Shown here: in pieces, positions 1 to 10,855 of the stretch
How positions within the stretch are numbered: the first letter of the stretch is position 1
Layout: every line of letters starts with the position of its first letter
Assembly: GCA_963724195.1 (NCBI GenBank)
Contig: CAVRTQ010000030.1
Coordinates: 18,342-82,341, forward strand
Direction of reading: 5' to 3'
Origin: Solirubrobacter sp963724195
Lineage (GTDB): Bacteria; Actinomycetota; Thermoleophilia; Solirubrobacterales; Solirubrobacteraceae
Length of the DNA: 64,000 nt
The notes under the pieces: model-generated
What the model was told of the DNA's origin: nothing
Database searches by the model: none
The model's input: only the letters and a program-made list of their open reading frames with translations
Program-made: the position numbers and the translations under genes

Positions 1-405
1 GCGACGCCCGACGCGACCGTGCCGCCCGGCGGCGCGCCGCTCTTCGAGGCCCCGCCCGCGGCGGTGCGCGACGTCGTCGCGCCGACGGTCACCGCGACCG
101 TCGCCAGGCGGCTCAAGCGCGCCCGGTTCGCCCGCGCCGGCCTCGTCACCCGCGTGCGGTGCTCGGAGGCGTGCGCGGTCACGGTCGAGGTTCGGCTCAA
201 GGCGCGGGTCGCGAAGCGGCTCAAGCTCCCGCGCGTCGTCGCCCGCGGCACCGGCACCGAACAGGTCAAGGTCAAGCCCGGCCCCGTCGTCCGGCGCAAG
301 CTCCGCCGCGCGAAGGGCACCCTGCGCGCGACGGTCGCCGTCCGCGCCGTGGACGCGGCCGGCAACGCGCGGACGGTCACCCGCCCGCTGAAGCTCAGCC
401 GCTGA
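1..405 (+). CDS. C-terminal part of a surface/secreted protein (partial at window edge)
   Basis: The reading frame is open from base 1, so the start lies outside the window. The visible 134 residues are Arg/Lys/Val/Ala-rich and contain a Cys pair in the segment RCSEACAVTVEV, followed by beta-strand-like alternating residues and a motif like VDAAGNARTVT, as in bacterial Ig or fibronectin-like folds. The gene at the other edge of the window has a similar Cys pair (TCSHRCSITV). I infer an extracellular repeat domain typical of Solirubrobacterales surface proteins. The function is unknown. It converges with the VOC gene and overlaps it by 11 bases. Confidence 0.6.
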   Translation, partial: ATPDATVPPGGAPLFEAPPAAVRDVVAPTVTATVARRLKRARFARAGLVTRVRCSEACAVTVEVRLKARVAKRLKLPRVVARGTGTEQVKVKPGPVVRRKLRRAKGTLRATVAVRAVDAAGNARTVTRPLKLSR

Positions 406-961
406 ACGTCCGCGCGCCGATGCCGATGGCGCGCAGGGCGGGCGCGCCATCGACGATCCGCAGCGGCAGCCCGTGGTCCGGCCCGAGCCAGGCTTCGATC
501 CGCGCCCGCTCGCCCGAGACCTCGAGCCAGGTGAGCTCGGCCTCGCCGGCGGGCGGCGGCCGGTCCGAGCGGCCGAAGAACGGCAGGCACGGCTCGCGCA
601 GCGCCTCCTGCACGCCGGCCAGGGACCCCACGCGCGTGCCGCGCCGGACCGTGTAGAGCTCGGTGCCCAGGCGCTGCGCGGTGGCGTCGACGTCGTCGAC
701 CCGGCACGCCCAGGCGACGAACCCGTCGCCCGCCTCGATCCGCTCGAGCAGCAGCGCGCCGACGGGCGACGCGGCGGCTTCCTCGCGGTCGCGGATCGCC
801 AGCAGCTCCAGGTAGGCGCCGCGCAGCGGGACGATCCGGTTGTGCGTGCCCTGCCCCACGTGGCTGCCGCCGGGCTCGACGGGCAGCCCGAGCTCTCGCT
901 CCACCCGCGCTTGCGCGGCATCGAGGTCCCCGACACCCCACACGACGTGGTCGAGCCGCAT
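395..961 (-). CDS. VOC family (glyoxalase-like) protein, copy 1
   Basis: This is a 188-residue protein. It opens with MRLDHVVWGVGDLDAA, the typical first strand and helix of the vicinal-oxygen-chelate fold, and resembles the Glyoxalase_3/'glyoxalase-like' group. The segment GQGTHNRIVPL is shared with the next gene upstream, and both end in RAIGIG followed by a short tail, so the two are tandem paralogues. The ATG overlaps the TGA of the upstream VOC gene by one base (TGATG), which implies translational coupling. The substrate cannot be predicted. Metal-binding or ring-cleavage activity is only inferred from the fold. Confidence 0.85.
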   Translation of the reverse strand: MRLDHVVWGVGDLDAAQARVERELGLPVEPGGSHVGQGTHNRIVPLRGAYLELLAIRDREEAAASPVGALLLERIEAGDGFVAWACRVDDVDATAQRLGTELYTVRRGTRVGSLAGVQEALREPCLPFFGRSDRPPPAGEAELTWLEVSGERARIEAWLGPDHGLPLRIVDGAPALRAIGIGARTFSG

Positions 962-1506
962 CAGCGGATGGTCCGCTCGCCGATCCCGATCGCGCGCACG
1001 GCCGGCTCACCCTCCACGACGCGCACGCCGAGGTCGACGCCGCCGAGCCACGCGCGCAACCGGGACGCGTCGCCCGCGACCTCGAGGAACGTGAGCCGCT
1101 CGCGCCCGCCTTCGCCCGGGCGCGACGTGCCCTGGATGAAGAACGGCAGCGTCGGCTCGTCCAGAGCCGCCTCGACGCCGGTGAGCTTGCCCTCCAAGCC
1201 GGCGCGCCGGATCGTCAGCACCCCGGTGCCGAGTCGCGCCGCCACGGCCTCGACGTCGTCCACCCGGACCGCCCACCCGATCAGCCCCTCGCGATCGAGC
1301 ACGCGGCTCCCGAACGGGTGCGCGGCGGCCTCGTCGCGGTCGCTGACCGCGATCAGCTCCAGATACGTCTCACCCAAGGGCACGATCCGGTTGTGCGTGC
1401 CCTGGCCCTCGTGCACGCCGCCGGGCCGCACCTCCAGGCCGAGCCGCTCGCTCGCCGCGTCGAGGTCGCTCGTGGCGTAGAGGACATGGTCGATCGCGAG
1501 TGTCAA
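961..1506 (-). CDS. VOC family (glyoxalase-like) protein, copy 2
   Basis: This is a 181-residue VOC protein beginning LTLAIDHVLYATSDLDAA. I place the start at a TTG, because GGAG lies 8 bases upstream and the homology with the paralogue begins exactly there. A longer frame reaches further upstream but is Arg/Pro-rich and unlike the family. It shares GQGTHNRIVPL, the central WAVRVDDVEAVAARLG-type helix and the C-terminal AVRAIGIG with the downstream paralogue. It is translationally coupled to that gene. The two could form a heterodimer or could be a recent duplication. Substrate unknown. Confidence 0.85.
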   Translation of the reverse strand: MTLAIDHVLYATSDLDAASERLGLEVRPGGVHEGQGTHNRIVPLGETYLELIAVSDRDEAAAHPFGSRVLDREGLIGWAVRVDDVEAVAARLGTGVLTIRRAGLEGKLTGVEAALDEPTLPFFIQGTSRPGEGGRERLTFLEVAGDASRLRAWLGGVDLGVRVVEGEPAVRAIGIGERTIR

Positions 1507-1643
1507 TGTGCCAACTCCGGATGCGTGTGTCGGGTCATGCGGGGTACGCGCGTCGTGAGACCATGAACTACCTCCTCTCAGCCCATGAGCCCGAGCGGGC
1601 CGCCTTGGAGGGCAAACGCGCGACCCTCGGGTAGCGTCGAAGC

Positions 1644-1949
1644 ATGATCGGCGCACTCATCCTCGGCTTCCTCGCGGGAGTCATCGGCCGGGTGCTCATG
1701 CCCGGCGACGTCTTCCGCCACATGAGCGGACCCACGTCCTGGCTCGTCTCGCTGGTCCTCGGCCTCGTCGGTGCGGCCCTCGGCTGGTTCCTGTTCACGT
1801 CCCTGCTCGGGATCGGCGACGAGGACGTCTTCGACCTCGGGGGCATCCTGTCCGCGATCATCGGCGTGCTGATCGTCCTGCCGATCGCGGGCTTCATCCT
1901 GCGCCGGACCGGGATGTCGCCGGAGCGCCCGCCCGCCGCGCGCACGTAG
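1644..1949 (+). CDS. GlsB/YeaQ/YmgE family stress-response membrane protein
   Basis: This is a 101-residue integral membrane protein with three hydrophobic segments (about residues 1-20, 30-53 and 68-88). It starts MIGALILGFLAGVIGRVLMPG, the hallmark Gly-rich first helix of the transglycosylase-associated protein family. A Gly/Leu/Val-rich second helix and the ending IIGVLIVLPIAGFILRR also fit. Members are small inner-membrane proteins linked to general stress responses, and their molecular role is not settled. It stands alone, with a hairpin directly after the stop codon. Confidence 0.9.
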   Translation: MIGALILGFLAGVIGRVLMPGDVFRHMSGPTSWLVSLVLGLVGAALGWFLFTSLLGIGDEDVFDLGGILSAIIGVLIVLPIAGFILRRTGMSPERPPAART

Positions 1950-1975
1950 GTCCGCATACGGACCGGCGGGCCTAC
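1946..1975 (+). terminator. Hairpin after glsB-like gene, candidate terminator
   Basis: The stop codon is followed by GGTCCG-CATA-CGGACC, a perfect 6-bp stem with a 4-base loop. It is nested in an outer GTAGG/CCTAC pair. There is no T-run, as is usual in high-GC actinobacteria. It could equally be a regulatory palindrome ahead of the permease gene. Confidence 0.4.
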
Positions 1976-2030
1976 GAGCTTGGTTCGCCGGTCCCGTTCG
2001 TCGTCATATTCCCGCGGGTACGCCTCGCCC

Positions 2031-3374
2031 ATGGCCGTCGCTGATCCACCCCCGCAGGATCTGAACCCGGAGACCGGCGAGTTCGAGACGCCGCTCAAGC
2101 GCGTCATCGGCCCGGGGATGCTGCTCGTGTTCGTCGTCGGCGACGTGCTCGGCGCGGGCATCTACGCGCTCGTCGGCGTCGTCGCGGGCGAGACGGGCGG
2201 CGCGATCTGGACCGCGTTCCTGTTCGCCACGATCCTCGCGATCATGACCGCGTTCTCGTACGCGGAGCTCGTGACCAAGTACCCGGCGGCGGGCGGTGCC
2301 GCGACCTACGTCGACACCGCGTTCAAGGTGCCGTTGCTGACCTTCGTCATCGCCTTCACGGTGATGTGCTCCGGGATCGCCTCGGCGGCCACGCTCTCGA
2401 AGGCGTTCGCCGGCGACTACCTGGCCGAGTTCGTCGAGCTCCCGGTCGTGCTCGTGGCGATCGGGTTCCTGCTGATCGTCGCGCTGATCAACTTCCGCGG
2501 GATCAGCGAGTCGATCAAGCTGAACATGGTGCTGACGACGATCGAGGTGCTCGGCCTCGTGATCATCATCGTCATCGGCGTCGCCGCGCTGCTCAACGGC
2601 GACGGCGATGCGGGGCGCAACCTGGACTTCCCCGAGGGCGAGAACGTGGCGCTGGCGATCGTCGGCGGCGCGGCGCTGTCCTTCTACGCGCTGATCGGCT
2701 TCGAGGACGCGGTCAACGTCGCCGAGGAGACCAAGGACCCGGCGCGCAACTTCCCCAAGGCGCTGTTCGGCGGCCTGTTGATCGCCGGCGTGATCTACCT
2801 GCTGGTGACCTTCACGGCGTCGATGGTGGTGCCGACACAGCAGCTCACCGAGAGCGACGGCCCGCTGCTCGAGGTCGTGCGCGAAGGCCCGCTCGGCGTC
2901 CCGACGAAGCTCTTCGCGGGCATCGCGCTGCTGGCGGTCGCCAACGGCGCGCTGATCAACATGATCATGGCCTCCCGGCTCGTCTACGGCATGTCGGTGC
3001 GCGGCGTCGTGCCGCGCATCTTCGACAAGGTCCACAGCGGCCGGCACACGCCGATCGCGGCGATCATCTTCACGACCGGACTCGCCATGCTGCTGGCGAC
3101 CCTCGGCGACCTCAGCGACCTGGCCGGCACGACGACGACGCTGCTGCTGTTCGTCTTCGCGACGGTGAACGTCGCCGTGCTCGTGCTGCGGCCCGACGAA
3201 GGCAAGCACCCGCACTTCAGGGCGCCGAGCGTGATCCCCGTCGCCTCGGTCGTGATCATCATCTTCCTGCTCATCCGCCGCGCGTCGGACAATCCCGAGT
3301 ACTTCGCCTACGCGGGCGGGCTCGTGCTGTTCGGGATTGTCCTGTGGGGGATCCAGCGCCTCGCTTCACGCTAG
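2031..3374 (+). CDS. APC family amino acid permease
   Basis: This is a 447-residue polytopic membrane protein with about twelve hydrophobic segments. The N-terminus has the APC-superfamily helix 1 pattern GDVLGAGIYALVGVVAGETG. The mid-protein motif GFEDAVNVAEETKDPARNFP is diagnostic of the family. It probably imports an amino acid or polyamine across the cytoplasmic membrane by proton symport; the substrate is not predictable. I chose the ATG preceding AVADPPPQDLNPETGE, because the frame upstream is Arg/Ser-rich and non-homologous. The 3' end overlaps the convergent flavin monooxygenase gene by 9 bases. Confidence 0.9.
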   Translation: MAVADPPPQDLNPETGEFETPLKRVIGPGMLLVFVVGDVLGAGIYALVGVVAGETGGAIWTAFLFATILAIMTAFSYAELVTKYPAAGGAATYVDTAFKVPLLTFVIAFTVMCSGIASAATLSKAFAGDYLAEFVELPVVLVAIGFLLIVALINFRGISESIKLNMVLTTIEVLGLVIIIVIGVAALLNGDGDAGRNLDFPEGENVALAIVGGAALSFYALIGFEDAVNVAEETKDPARNFPKALFGGLLIAGVIYLLVTFTASMVVPTQQLTESDGPLLEVVREGPLGVPTKLFAGIALLAVANGALINMIMASRLVYGMSVRGVVPRIFDKVHSGRHTPIAAIIFTTGLAMLLATLGDLSDLAGTTTTLLLFVFATVNVAVLVLRPDEGKHPHFRAPSVIPVASVVIIIFLLIRRASDNPEYFAYAGGLVLFGIVLWGIQRLASR

Positions 3375-5142
3375 GTGGTGCACGTCCTGTAGCCCGTAGA
3401 CGGGCGTCTCGATGCCCTCCATCCGGGCCTTGAGCTGCAGCGCGAGGTAGAGCGAGTAGTGGCGCGACTGGTGCAGGTTGCCGCCGTGGAACCACAGGTT
3501 GTCCTGCTGCGTCGGCTTCCACATGTTGCGTTGCTCGCCCTCCCACGGGCCGGGGTCCTTCGTGGTGTCCGAGCCGAGGCCCCACACCTTGCCGACGCGA
3601 TCGGCGACCTCCTGCGAGATCAGCTCCGCGGCCCAGCCGTTCATCGAGTTGTAGCCCGTGGCGTAGACGACCAGGTCGGCCGGGAGCTCGGTGCCGTCCT
3701 CCATCACGACGGCGTCCTCGGACAGCCGCGCGACCTTCCCGTTCTTCAGCTTGATCTTGCCGTCGGCGACCAGCTCTGACGCACCGACGTCGATGTAGTA
3801 GCCCGACCCGCGCCGCAGGTACTTCATGAACAGCCCGGAGCCGTCCTCGCCCCAGTCGAGGTCGAAGCCGGCGGCCTCCAGCCGGTCGTAGAAGTCCTTG
3901 TCGCGCTCGCGCATCTGGTCGTAGAGCGGGATCTGGAACTCGTGCAGGATCCGGTAGGGGAGGCTGGCGAAGATCATGTCCGCCTTCTCGGTGGTCACGC
4001 CGCTCGCGACCGCCTCCTCGGAGTACAGCGCGCCGAGCCCGATGTCCATCAGCGTGCTCGAACGCACGATGTGGGTCGAGGAGCGCTGCACCATCGTCAC
4101 GTCCGCCTCCTGCTCCCACAGCGCGGCGCAGATGTCGTGGGCGGAGTTGTTGGAGCCGATGACGACGACGCGCTTGCCGCGATAGGCGTCCGGGCCGGGG
4201 TGCTTGGACGAGTGGTGCTGCTCGCCCTTGAACACGTCCATGCCCTCGATCACCGGCAGGTTCGGCTGCGAGCTCATGCCGGTGGCCAGCACGAGCTGGC
4301 GCGGGCGCAGCGTGATCGCCTGGCCGTCGCGCTCGACCTGGACGACCCAGCGGCCGTCGTCTTCGTCGAACGTGGCCGACTTGACGGTCGTCGAGCCCCA
4401 GTAGTTGAGCTCCATGACCCGCGTGTACATCTCGAGCCAGTCGCCGATCTTGTCCTTGGGCGAGAACACCGGCCAGTTCTCGGGGAACTTGATGTACGGC
4501 AGGTGGTCGTACCAGACCGGGTCGTGCAGGCACAGCGACTTGTAGCGCTTGCGCCACGAGTCGCCGGGGCGCTCGTTGCGCTCGCAGATGATGGTCGGCA
4601 CGCCGAGCTGGCGCAGCCGCGCCCCGAGCCCGATCGCGCCCTGCCCGCCGCCGACGATCACGACCTCGGGCTGCTCGGAGTACCCGAGCGTCTCGGCTTC
4701 CTGCATGCGCGCCTCGAGCCACGTCACGCGGTCGCGGTCGGCGCCGTGCTCGACGCCCTTGGGCCGGTGCGTGCCTCTTCGGCTCCTCATGGCCCTTGAG
4801 CTCGTACAGCGCCGTGAGCAACGTCCACGCCTTGCCGTCGCGCAGGCGCAGCAGCCCGTTGCCGCGCCCCGCCGCGGTCTCGAACGCGATCCACGCCGTC
4901 GTGATCCCGTCGGCCGTGTCCGGCGGCTCCGTCGTGTGCCACCCGCTGGGCTGCACGTGCTCGAGCTGCGCGTCGAGCATCGCCTCGATCTCACCCGGCC
5001 CCTCGACGGTCTTGAGGTTCCACGTGAACGCGACCAGGTCGCGCCAGAAGCTCTCCTCGTGGAACAGCGCAGCGGCGCCCGCGCTGTCGCCGCTGCTCAG
5101 CGCGGACTCGAAGTCGGACAGCCACTGGTCGACGTCGCTCAC
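3366..5142 (-). CDS. NTF2-like domain + flavin-containing monooxygenase (frameshifted)
   Basis: The N-terminal ~125 residues (start GTG, strong GGGAGGAGA ribosome-binding site) form an NTF2/SnoaL-like domain ending around LKGHEEPK. The rest is an NAD(P)/FAD-dependent monooxygenase in another frame. Visible motifs are FAD-binding VIVGGGQGAIGLGARLRQLG, the ERPGDSWRKRYKSLCLHDP segment, NADPH-binding VVVIGSNNSAHDI and a terminal ATGYNSMNG. One extra base near 4775-4785 separates the two frames. Proteins with this domain order are known as long single polypeptides, so I read the break as an indel. It would use NADPH and O2 to oxygenate an organic substrate, which is unknown. Confidence 0.85.
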
Positions 5143-5431
5143 GGTCTCTCCTCCCGGCGATTACTGACGCTTGCTGGATATCACCTCGCGCGCGAGAACG
5201 ACAGTGAGGCCGCCCCAGAACAGCGATTTGAGGACGCGTGTCCCGTGTGAGTCGATCGTGCGAGTCGCGAGGTCGCGGCACTCGCCGTGCGGTCCAGGAG
5301 TTCGCTAGCTCAGCGACGCCGCTCCGAGTTCGGCAGAGCGGATCGCGCAGTCGAGCCGACGCGTTGGGCGCTCAACCGATCAGGGGTGCACCCTGATGTC
5401 GCGCGGGCGTCTGTCGAGCAAGCTGGGAGCC

Positions 5432-5674
5432 ATGCCCCGCTTCCTGCTCCAGCACCGTCACGAGCCGCACGAGTGCGGCGTGGCGTTCGCCGCCTTCCGG
5501 GGGCACGCGAGCCCGCTCCGTCATCGTGCGGCGCTGGCCTCGTGCGCCTTCGGCGGGCACGCGATCTGGTGGGAGGTGGAGGCGGCCGGCCCCGATGAAG
5601 CGCTCGGGCTCCTGCCGTACTTCCTCGCCGAGCGCACCTCGGCGACGCGCGTCGACGAGGTCCACATCCCGTGA
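5432..5674 (+). CDS. Small conserved actinobacterial protein, unknown function
   Basis: This 80-residue protein begins MPRFLLQHRHEPHECGVAFA with GGGAG just upstream of the ATG. It has an HRHEPHEC cluster, a CAFGGHAIWWEVEA core and ends in TSATRVDEVHIP. The pattern (a short beta strand, a His/Cys cluster, then 'GGHAIWW') looks like a compact alpha/beta barrel of the kind seen in small YCII- or DUF4242-type proteins. I recall similar actinobacterial hypotheticals but cannot assign a function. The His and Cys residues could bind a metal. It converges with the glycosidase-like gene two bases away. Confidence 0.7.
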   Translation: MPRFLLQHRHEPHECGVAFAAFRGHASPLRHRAALASCAFGGHAIWWEVEAAGPDEALGLLPYFLAERTSATRVDEVHIP

Positions 5675-5676
5675 CG

Positions 5677-6526
5677 CTACGGCGCGATCAGCTCCGTCCT
5701 CAACTCGTGCGACTCGTCCTCCAGGCGCGCCTCGTACCAGATGCGGTAGCCGCCGCCGGGTAGGGGCAGGACCTCGAGGTAGCGCACGTCCGCGAGCGGC
5801 TCGCCTGATGCCTCGAAGCGCTCGCCGTCCCAGTGCGTGACGCCGGTGCGCTCGAACCAGTTCTCCGCCTCGCTCGCGCGGGCGTCGTACGCGGCGCGGC
5901 CGTCGGGCAGCACGGTGGTGAGCCGCGCGCCGCGCTGCGACCAGGTGCCGGGCGCGCCCTCCAGCACGGTGCCGTGCCAGTCCCACGTCCAGCCGTCCGT
6001 GCTGGATGCGTAGGCCGTGTTCATGCGGTCCTCGGCGCCCGGCACGTCGAGCAGGTGGCAGCAGATCCAGGCGGCCCAGCCGTCCCCGGTGCGGCGGATG
6101 ATCGGGTCCTTGACGGCGGTGTCCGCGTCACCCGCGAACGCCACGGTGATCTCCGCGTCGGCCAGCGCCTCGAGCGTCGGCGCCTCCATGACCGCGATGT
6201 ACCAGTGCTTCGTGTTCGGCGTGGCGCAACTCGCCCACAGCCGCCAGCCGGCCTCGGTGCGCGCGAGCGCCGGGCCGCTCGGTCCACTGCGCGCCGAAGT
6301 GGTCCTGCGGGAGCACGAGCACGGTCTCGTAGTGCTCGCCATCGTCGGAGACCGCGATCACGGTCTCATCCGTCGTGTCCGGCCCGTTGCGCGTGCGGTA
6401 CCCGAGGACGATCGTGTCGCCGTCGAGCACGGCGGACGGCGCACCGGTCCAGAACTGCGGGCCACGACCCGGCGCGGGCGCGACGACCACGGGGGTCGCC
6501 GCGCCCGGCAGCGGAAAGTCGGTCAT
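5677..6526 (-). pseudogene. Glycosidase/sialidase-like beta-propeller protein (frameshifted)
   Basis: Two frames together give about 283 residues. The N-terminal part begins MTDFPLPGAATPVVVAPAPG and runs to LVLPQDHFGAQ. The C-terminal part continues from ALARTEAGWRLWASCAT to the end. Repeated segments such as GYRTRN...DDGEHYETV, KDPIIRRTGDGWAAW and ASSTDGWTWDWHGTVL match the blade patterns of GH43/exo-alpha-sialidase-like five-bladed propellers. There is no signal peptide, so a cytoplasmic enzyme or a non-catalytic homologue is likely. The frame changes near 6290. Catalytic residues cannot be assigned with confidence. Confidence 0.6.
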
Positions 6527-6536
6527 GGCCCCAACA

Positions 6537-6555
6537 TAAAGGGTCAGACCCTTTA
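6537..6555. repeat. Short palindrome TAAAGGGTC-A-GACCCTTTA
   Basis: This is a perfect 9+1+9 inverted repeat lying just upstream of the glycosidase-like gene start. The same GGGTC-N-GACCC core recurs 60 bases away and again near 32.5 kb. It could act as a terminator for the upstream clp gene or be a member of a dispersed palindromic family. Confidence 0.6.
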
Positions 6556-6598
6556 GGTGCGCCCTTGCAAACGGTTTTGCGGTCGGGGCGAGCCTAAG

Positions 6599-6608
6599 GG
6601 GTCAGACC

Positions 6609-6609
<1 letters not shown>
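6599..6609. repeat. Second GGGTC-A-GACCC palindrome core
   Basis: This is the 11-base core, flanked by TAAG and TAAA. It overlaps the stop codon of the ClpE-like gene by one base. It is the same core as the complete palindrome beside it. Confidence 0.55.
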
Positions 6610-8630
<2,021 letters not shown>

Positions 8631-8688
8631 GACGACTAAGATAGCGATTGCTTGCTCACGCAACTTATGCGTCCGGTAAAGTCGCCCC

Positions 8689-10049
8689 GTGATCTTCCGG
8701 CAGATCGCGCACGAGGACCTCGGGTGCGCTTCCTACTTGATCGGCGACGAGTCCGCGGGCGTCGCGGCGGTCGTGGACCCGCGGCTCGAGATCGGCGAGT
8801 ACCTGCGGCTCGCCCGCTACCTCGGCGTCTCGATCGAGCACATCCTCGAGACCCACAACCACGCCGATCACGTGAGCGGCCACGGGCGGCTCGCGGCGGC
8901 GACCGGCGCGAAGCCTGCACGTCCACGCACTCGCGGAGCCGGACTACGAGCACGAGCCGTTCGAAGACGGCTGGGAGCTCGAGCTCGGATCGGTCGTGGT
9001 GCGTGCGCTGCACACGCCCGGGCACCGGCCCGAGCACACGGCGTTCGCGCTCGATCGACACCGCGCGCGGCGACGAGCCGTGGGCGGTGCTGACGGGCGA
9101 CTCGCTGTTCGTGGGCGACATCGCGCGGCCGGACCTGGCGGTGGAGAAGGAGGAGGGCGCGCGCGACATCTTCCGCTCCCTGCACGCGCGGCTGCTCGAG
9201 CTGGGCGACGACGTGGAGGTCTGGCCCGGCCACCTCGGCGGATCGCTGTGCGGCGGGCCGGCGATGGACCTGAAGGTCTCGACGACGATCGGCTTCGAGC
9301 GCCGGCACAACGAGCTGCTGCGTGTGTCCGACGAGGACGAGTTCGTGGCGCGCGCGACGTCCGCGCTCCGGCCCCAGCCGCCGAACTTCAAGGCGATCGT
9401 GGCCATCAACCGCGGGCCGCTCGTCCAGCGCACGGTCGACGCGCACCCGTTGACGCCGCGCCAGATCCAGACGCTCGACGCCCCGGTGATCGACGTCCGC
9501 ACGTCGCTGCAGTTCGACGACGCGCACGTCCCGGGCGCGATCTGCAACACGATCCTGCAGGCCGGGTTCGGCACACGGCTGGCGTGGATCGCGGGGCCTG
9601 ACCAGGCGATCGTGCTCGTCGGGCGCGACGACGCCGATGCGCTGCACGCCGCCGAGCTGGCCGCGGCGGTCGGCGTGGACCGGATCGCGGGCTATCTGGC
9701 GGGCGGCTTCACGAGCTGGCGCGAGGAGAAGCTGCCGGTGGCCTCGATCGAGCGGCTCACCGTGCACGAGCTCCACGAGCGGCGCGAAGACGTGCAGATC
9801 CTCGACGTGCGCGAGCAGGACGAGTGGGACGCGGGGCACATCCCGGGCTCGGTCTTCGTGCCCTACCACGACATCCACGCGCTCCCGGACGTGGACCCGG
9901 AGCGCCCGGTCGCGGTGATCTGCGCGTCCGGGCAGCGAGCGGCCGTCGGCGCCTCGCTGGTGCAGCGCTTCGGCGCGTCCGAGGTGCTCCACGTGGTCGA
10001 CGGCGGCGTCGGCACGTGGGGGCGCGCGGGCTACCCGATCGAGCGCTGA
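8689..10049 (+). pseudogene. MBL-fold hydrolase/dioxygenase with tandem rhodanese domains (frameshifted)
   Basis: The full product would be about 450 residues, read in three successive frames with one extra base near 8913 and another near 9052. The metallo-beta-lactamase domain has THNHADHVSGHG (HxHxDH), HTPGHRPEH and GDSLFVGDIARPDL. Two rhodanese domains follow. The first (PVIDVRTSLQFDDAHVPGA) has no Cys loop and is probably inactive. The second has VICASGQRA with an active-site Cys. The architecture is that of persulfide dioxygenase (ETHE1-like)/rhodanese fusions that oxidise glutathione- or thiol-bound persulfide. The start is GTG (MIFRQIAHEDLGCASYLIG). Confidence 0.85.
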
Positions 10050-10855
10050 GCCTCAGCTCGGCCAGCAGCTTGAGCCGCGGGCGTGGGTCGGCAGCGGGAG
10101 GAAGACACCGGCCGCGCGGGCGCGCGCTGCTCGGTGTCATGCCGCTTCAGCGCGAGGTGCTCGAAGATCGGGCGGAGATAAAGGTGCGTGGCACTTTAGG
10201 TTCAGAGGGCTTCGGCGCGGGGGCGTTGCGTGGCGGCGAGCAGGTAGAGGTGGCGGAGGAGCGCGTTGCCGGTGCGAAGGAGCCGCGGGGCCGCTTTCAG
10301 GTAGTCGGTTTCAGGTGCTTTGTGCAGTCTGCGCAAAATCGAGCCAGCACAGGATCGCCCGGTTGCAGCCTCGACGAAGGGCACGGCTCGTGATCACGTC
10401 ACATCCCAGGCGTTGCGCCTGATCGTTGGAGGACGCATCAACGCGTGCCGGGCGGCGCGGAGGCAACGCAAGCAGCAGGATTTCCGCCGAGGGCGTAGGA
10501 TCGCGGCTGCTGGGCTTCAAATTGTGTCCTCCTGAGGAGGTCGGGTGATGCGTTGGTCTGTGCGTCGGCGCGGTGACCTTGCCAGTCGGGTCGGTGCGGT
10601 TGGCGAAGTCGGTCGAGACCCCGTAACGGGCGCCCGCGTGCTCGATCGCCATCAGGTCGGCGATGGACCCGGCGAAGCGGCCCCTCAAGGCGTCCACGCG
10701 GTCCATCGGCGCTTCGCTCGGCGCGTTCGCCCACGCGCTCTGCCGTCGCCGGTCGAGCGCTCACGCAGCACAGCGACCGGGCCGGCAGGCTGGCGGTACG
10801 GGTCGAGGAATGATTCGCAGCGGACGACTCATCGGTACCAACGGGAGGGTCCAGG
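10050..10855. other. About 800 bp without a convincing gene
   Basis: Short open frames exist on both strands, but none has recognisable motifs, a good start or family-like composition. The stretch is less GC-rich than its surroundings towards its right end and leads into the atypical ABC-importer genes. It holds one hairpin-forming repeat near 10.19 kb. It may contain a decayed gene or regulatory DNA for the importer. Confidence 0.5.
10179..10198. repeat. Palindromic repeat TAAA(G)GTGC-GTG-GCACTTTA
   Basis: The arms TAAA-GTGC and GCAC-TTTA pair over 8 bp with one bulged G. It has the same TAAAG...CTTTA outer frame as the GGGTCAGACCC palindromes but a different inner core. It lies 130 bases after the rhodanese gene and could terminate it. 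Confidence 0.45.

Noticed and set aside
2004..3215. Long antisense frame across the APC permease
   Set aside because: It is an Arg/His/Asp-rich mirror of a clear membrane protein gene, without motifs or a credible start.
10202..10764. Small frames on both strands in the 10-kb gap
   Set aside because: None has a ribosome-binding site, family motif or coding-like composition, and they overlap one another. No transposase motif was found.
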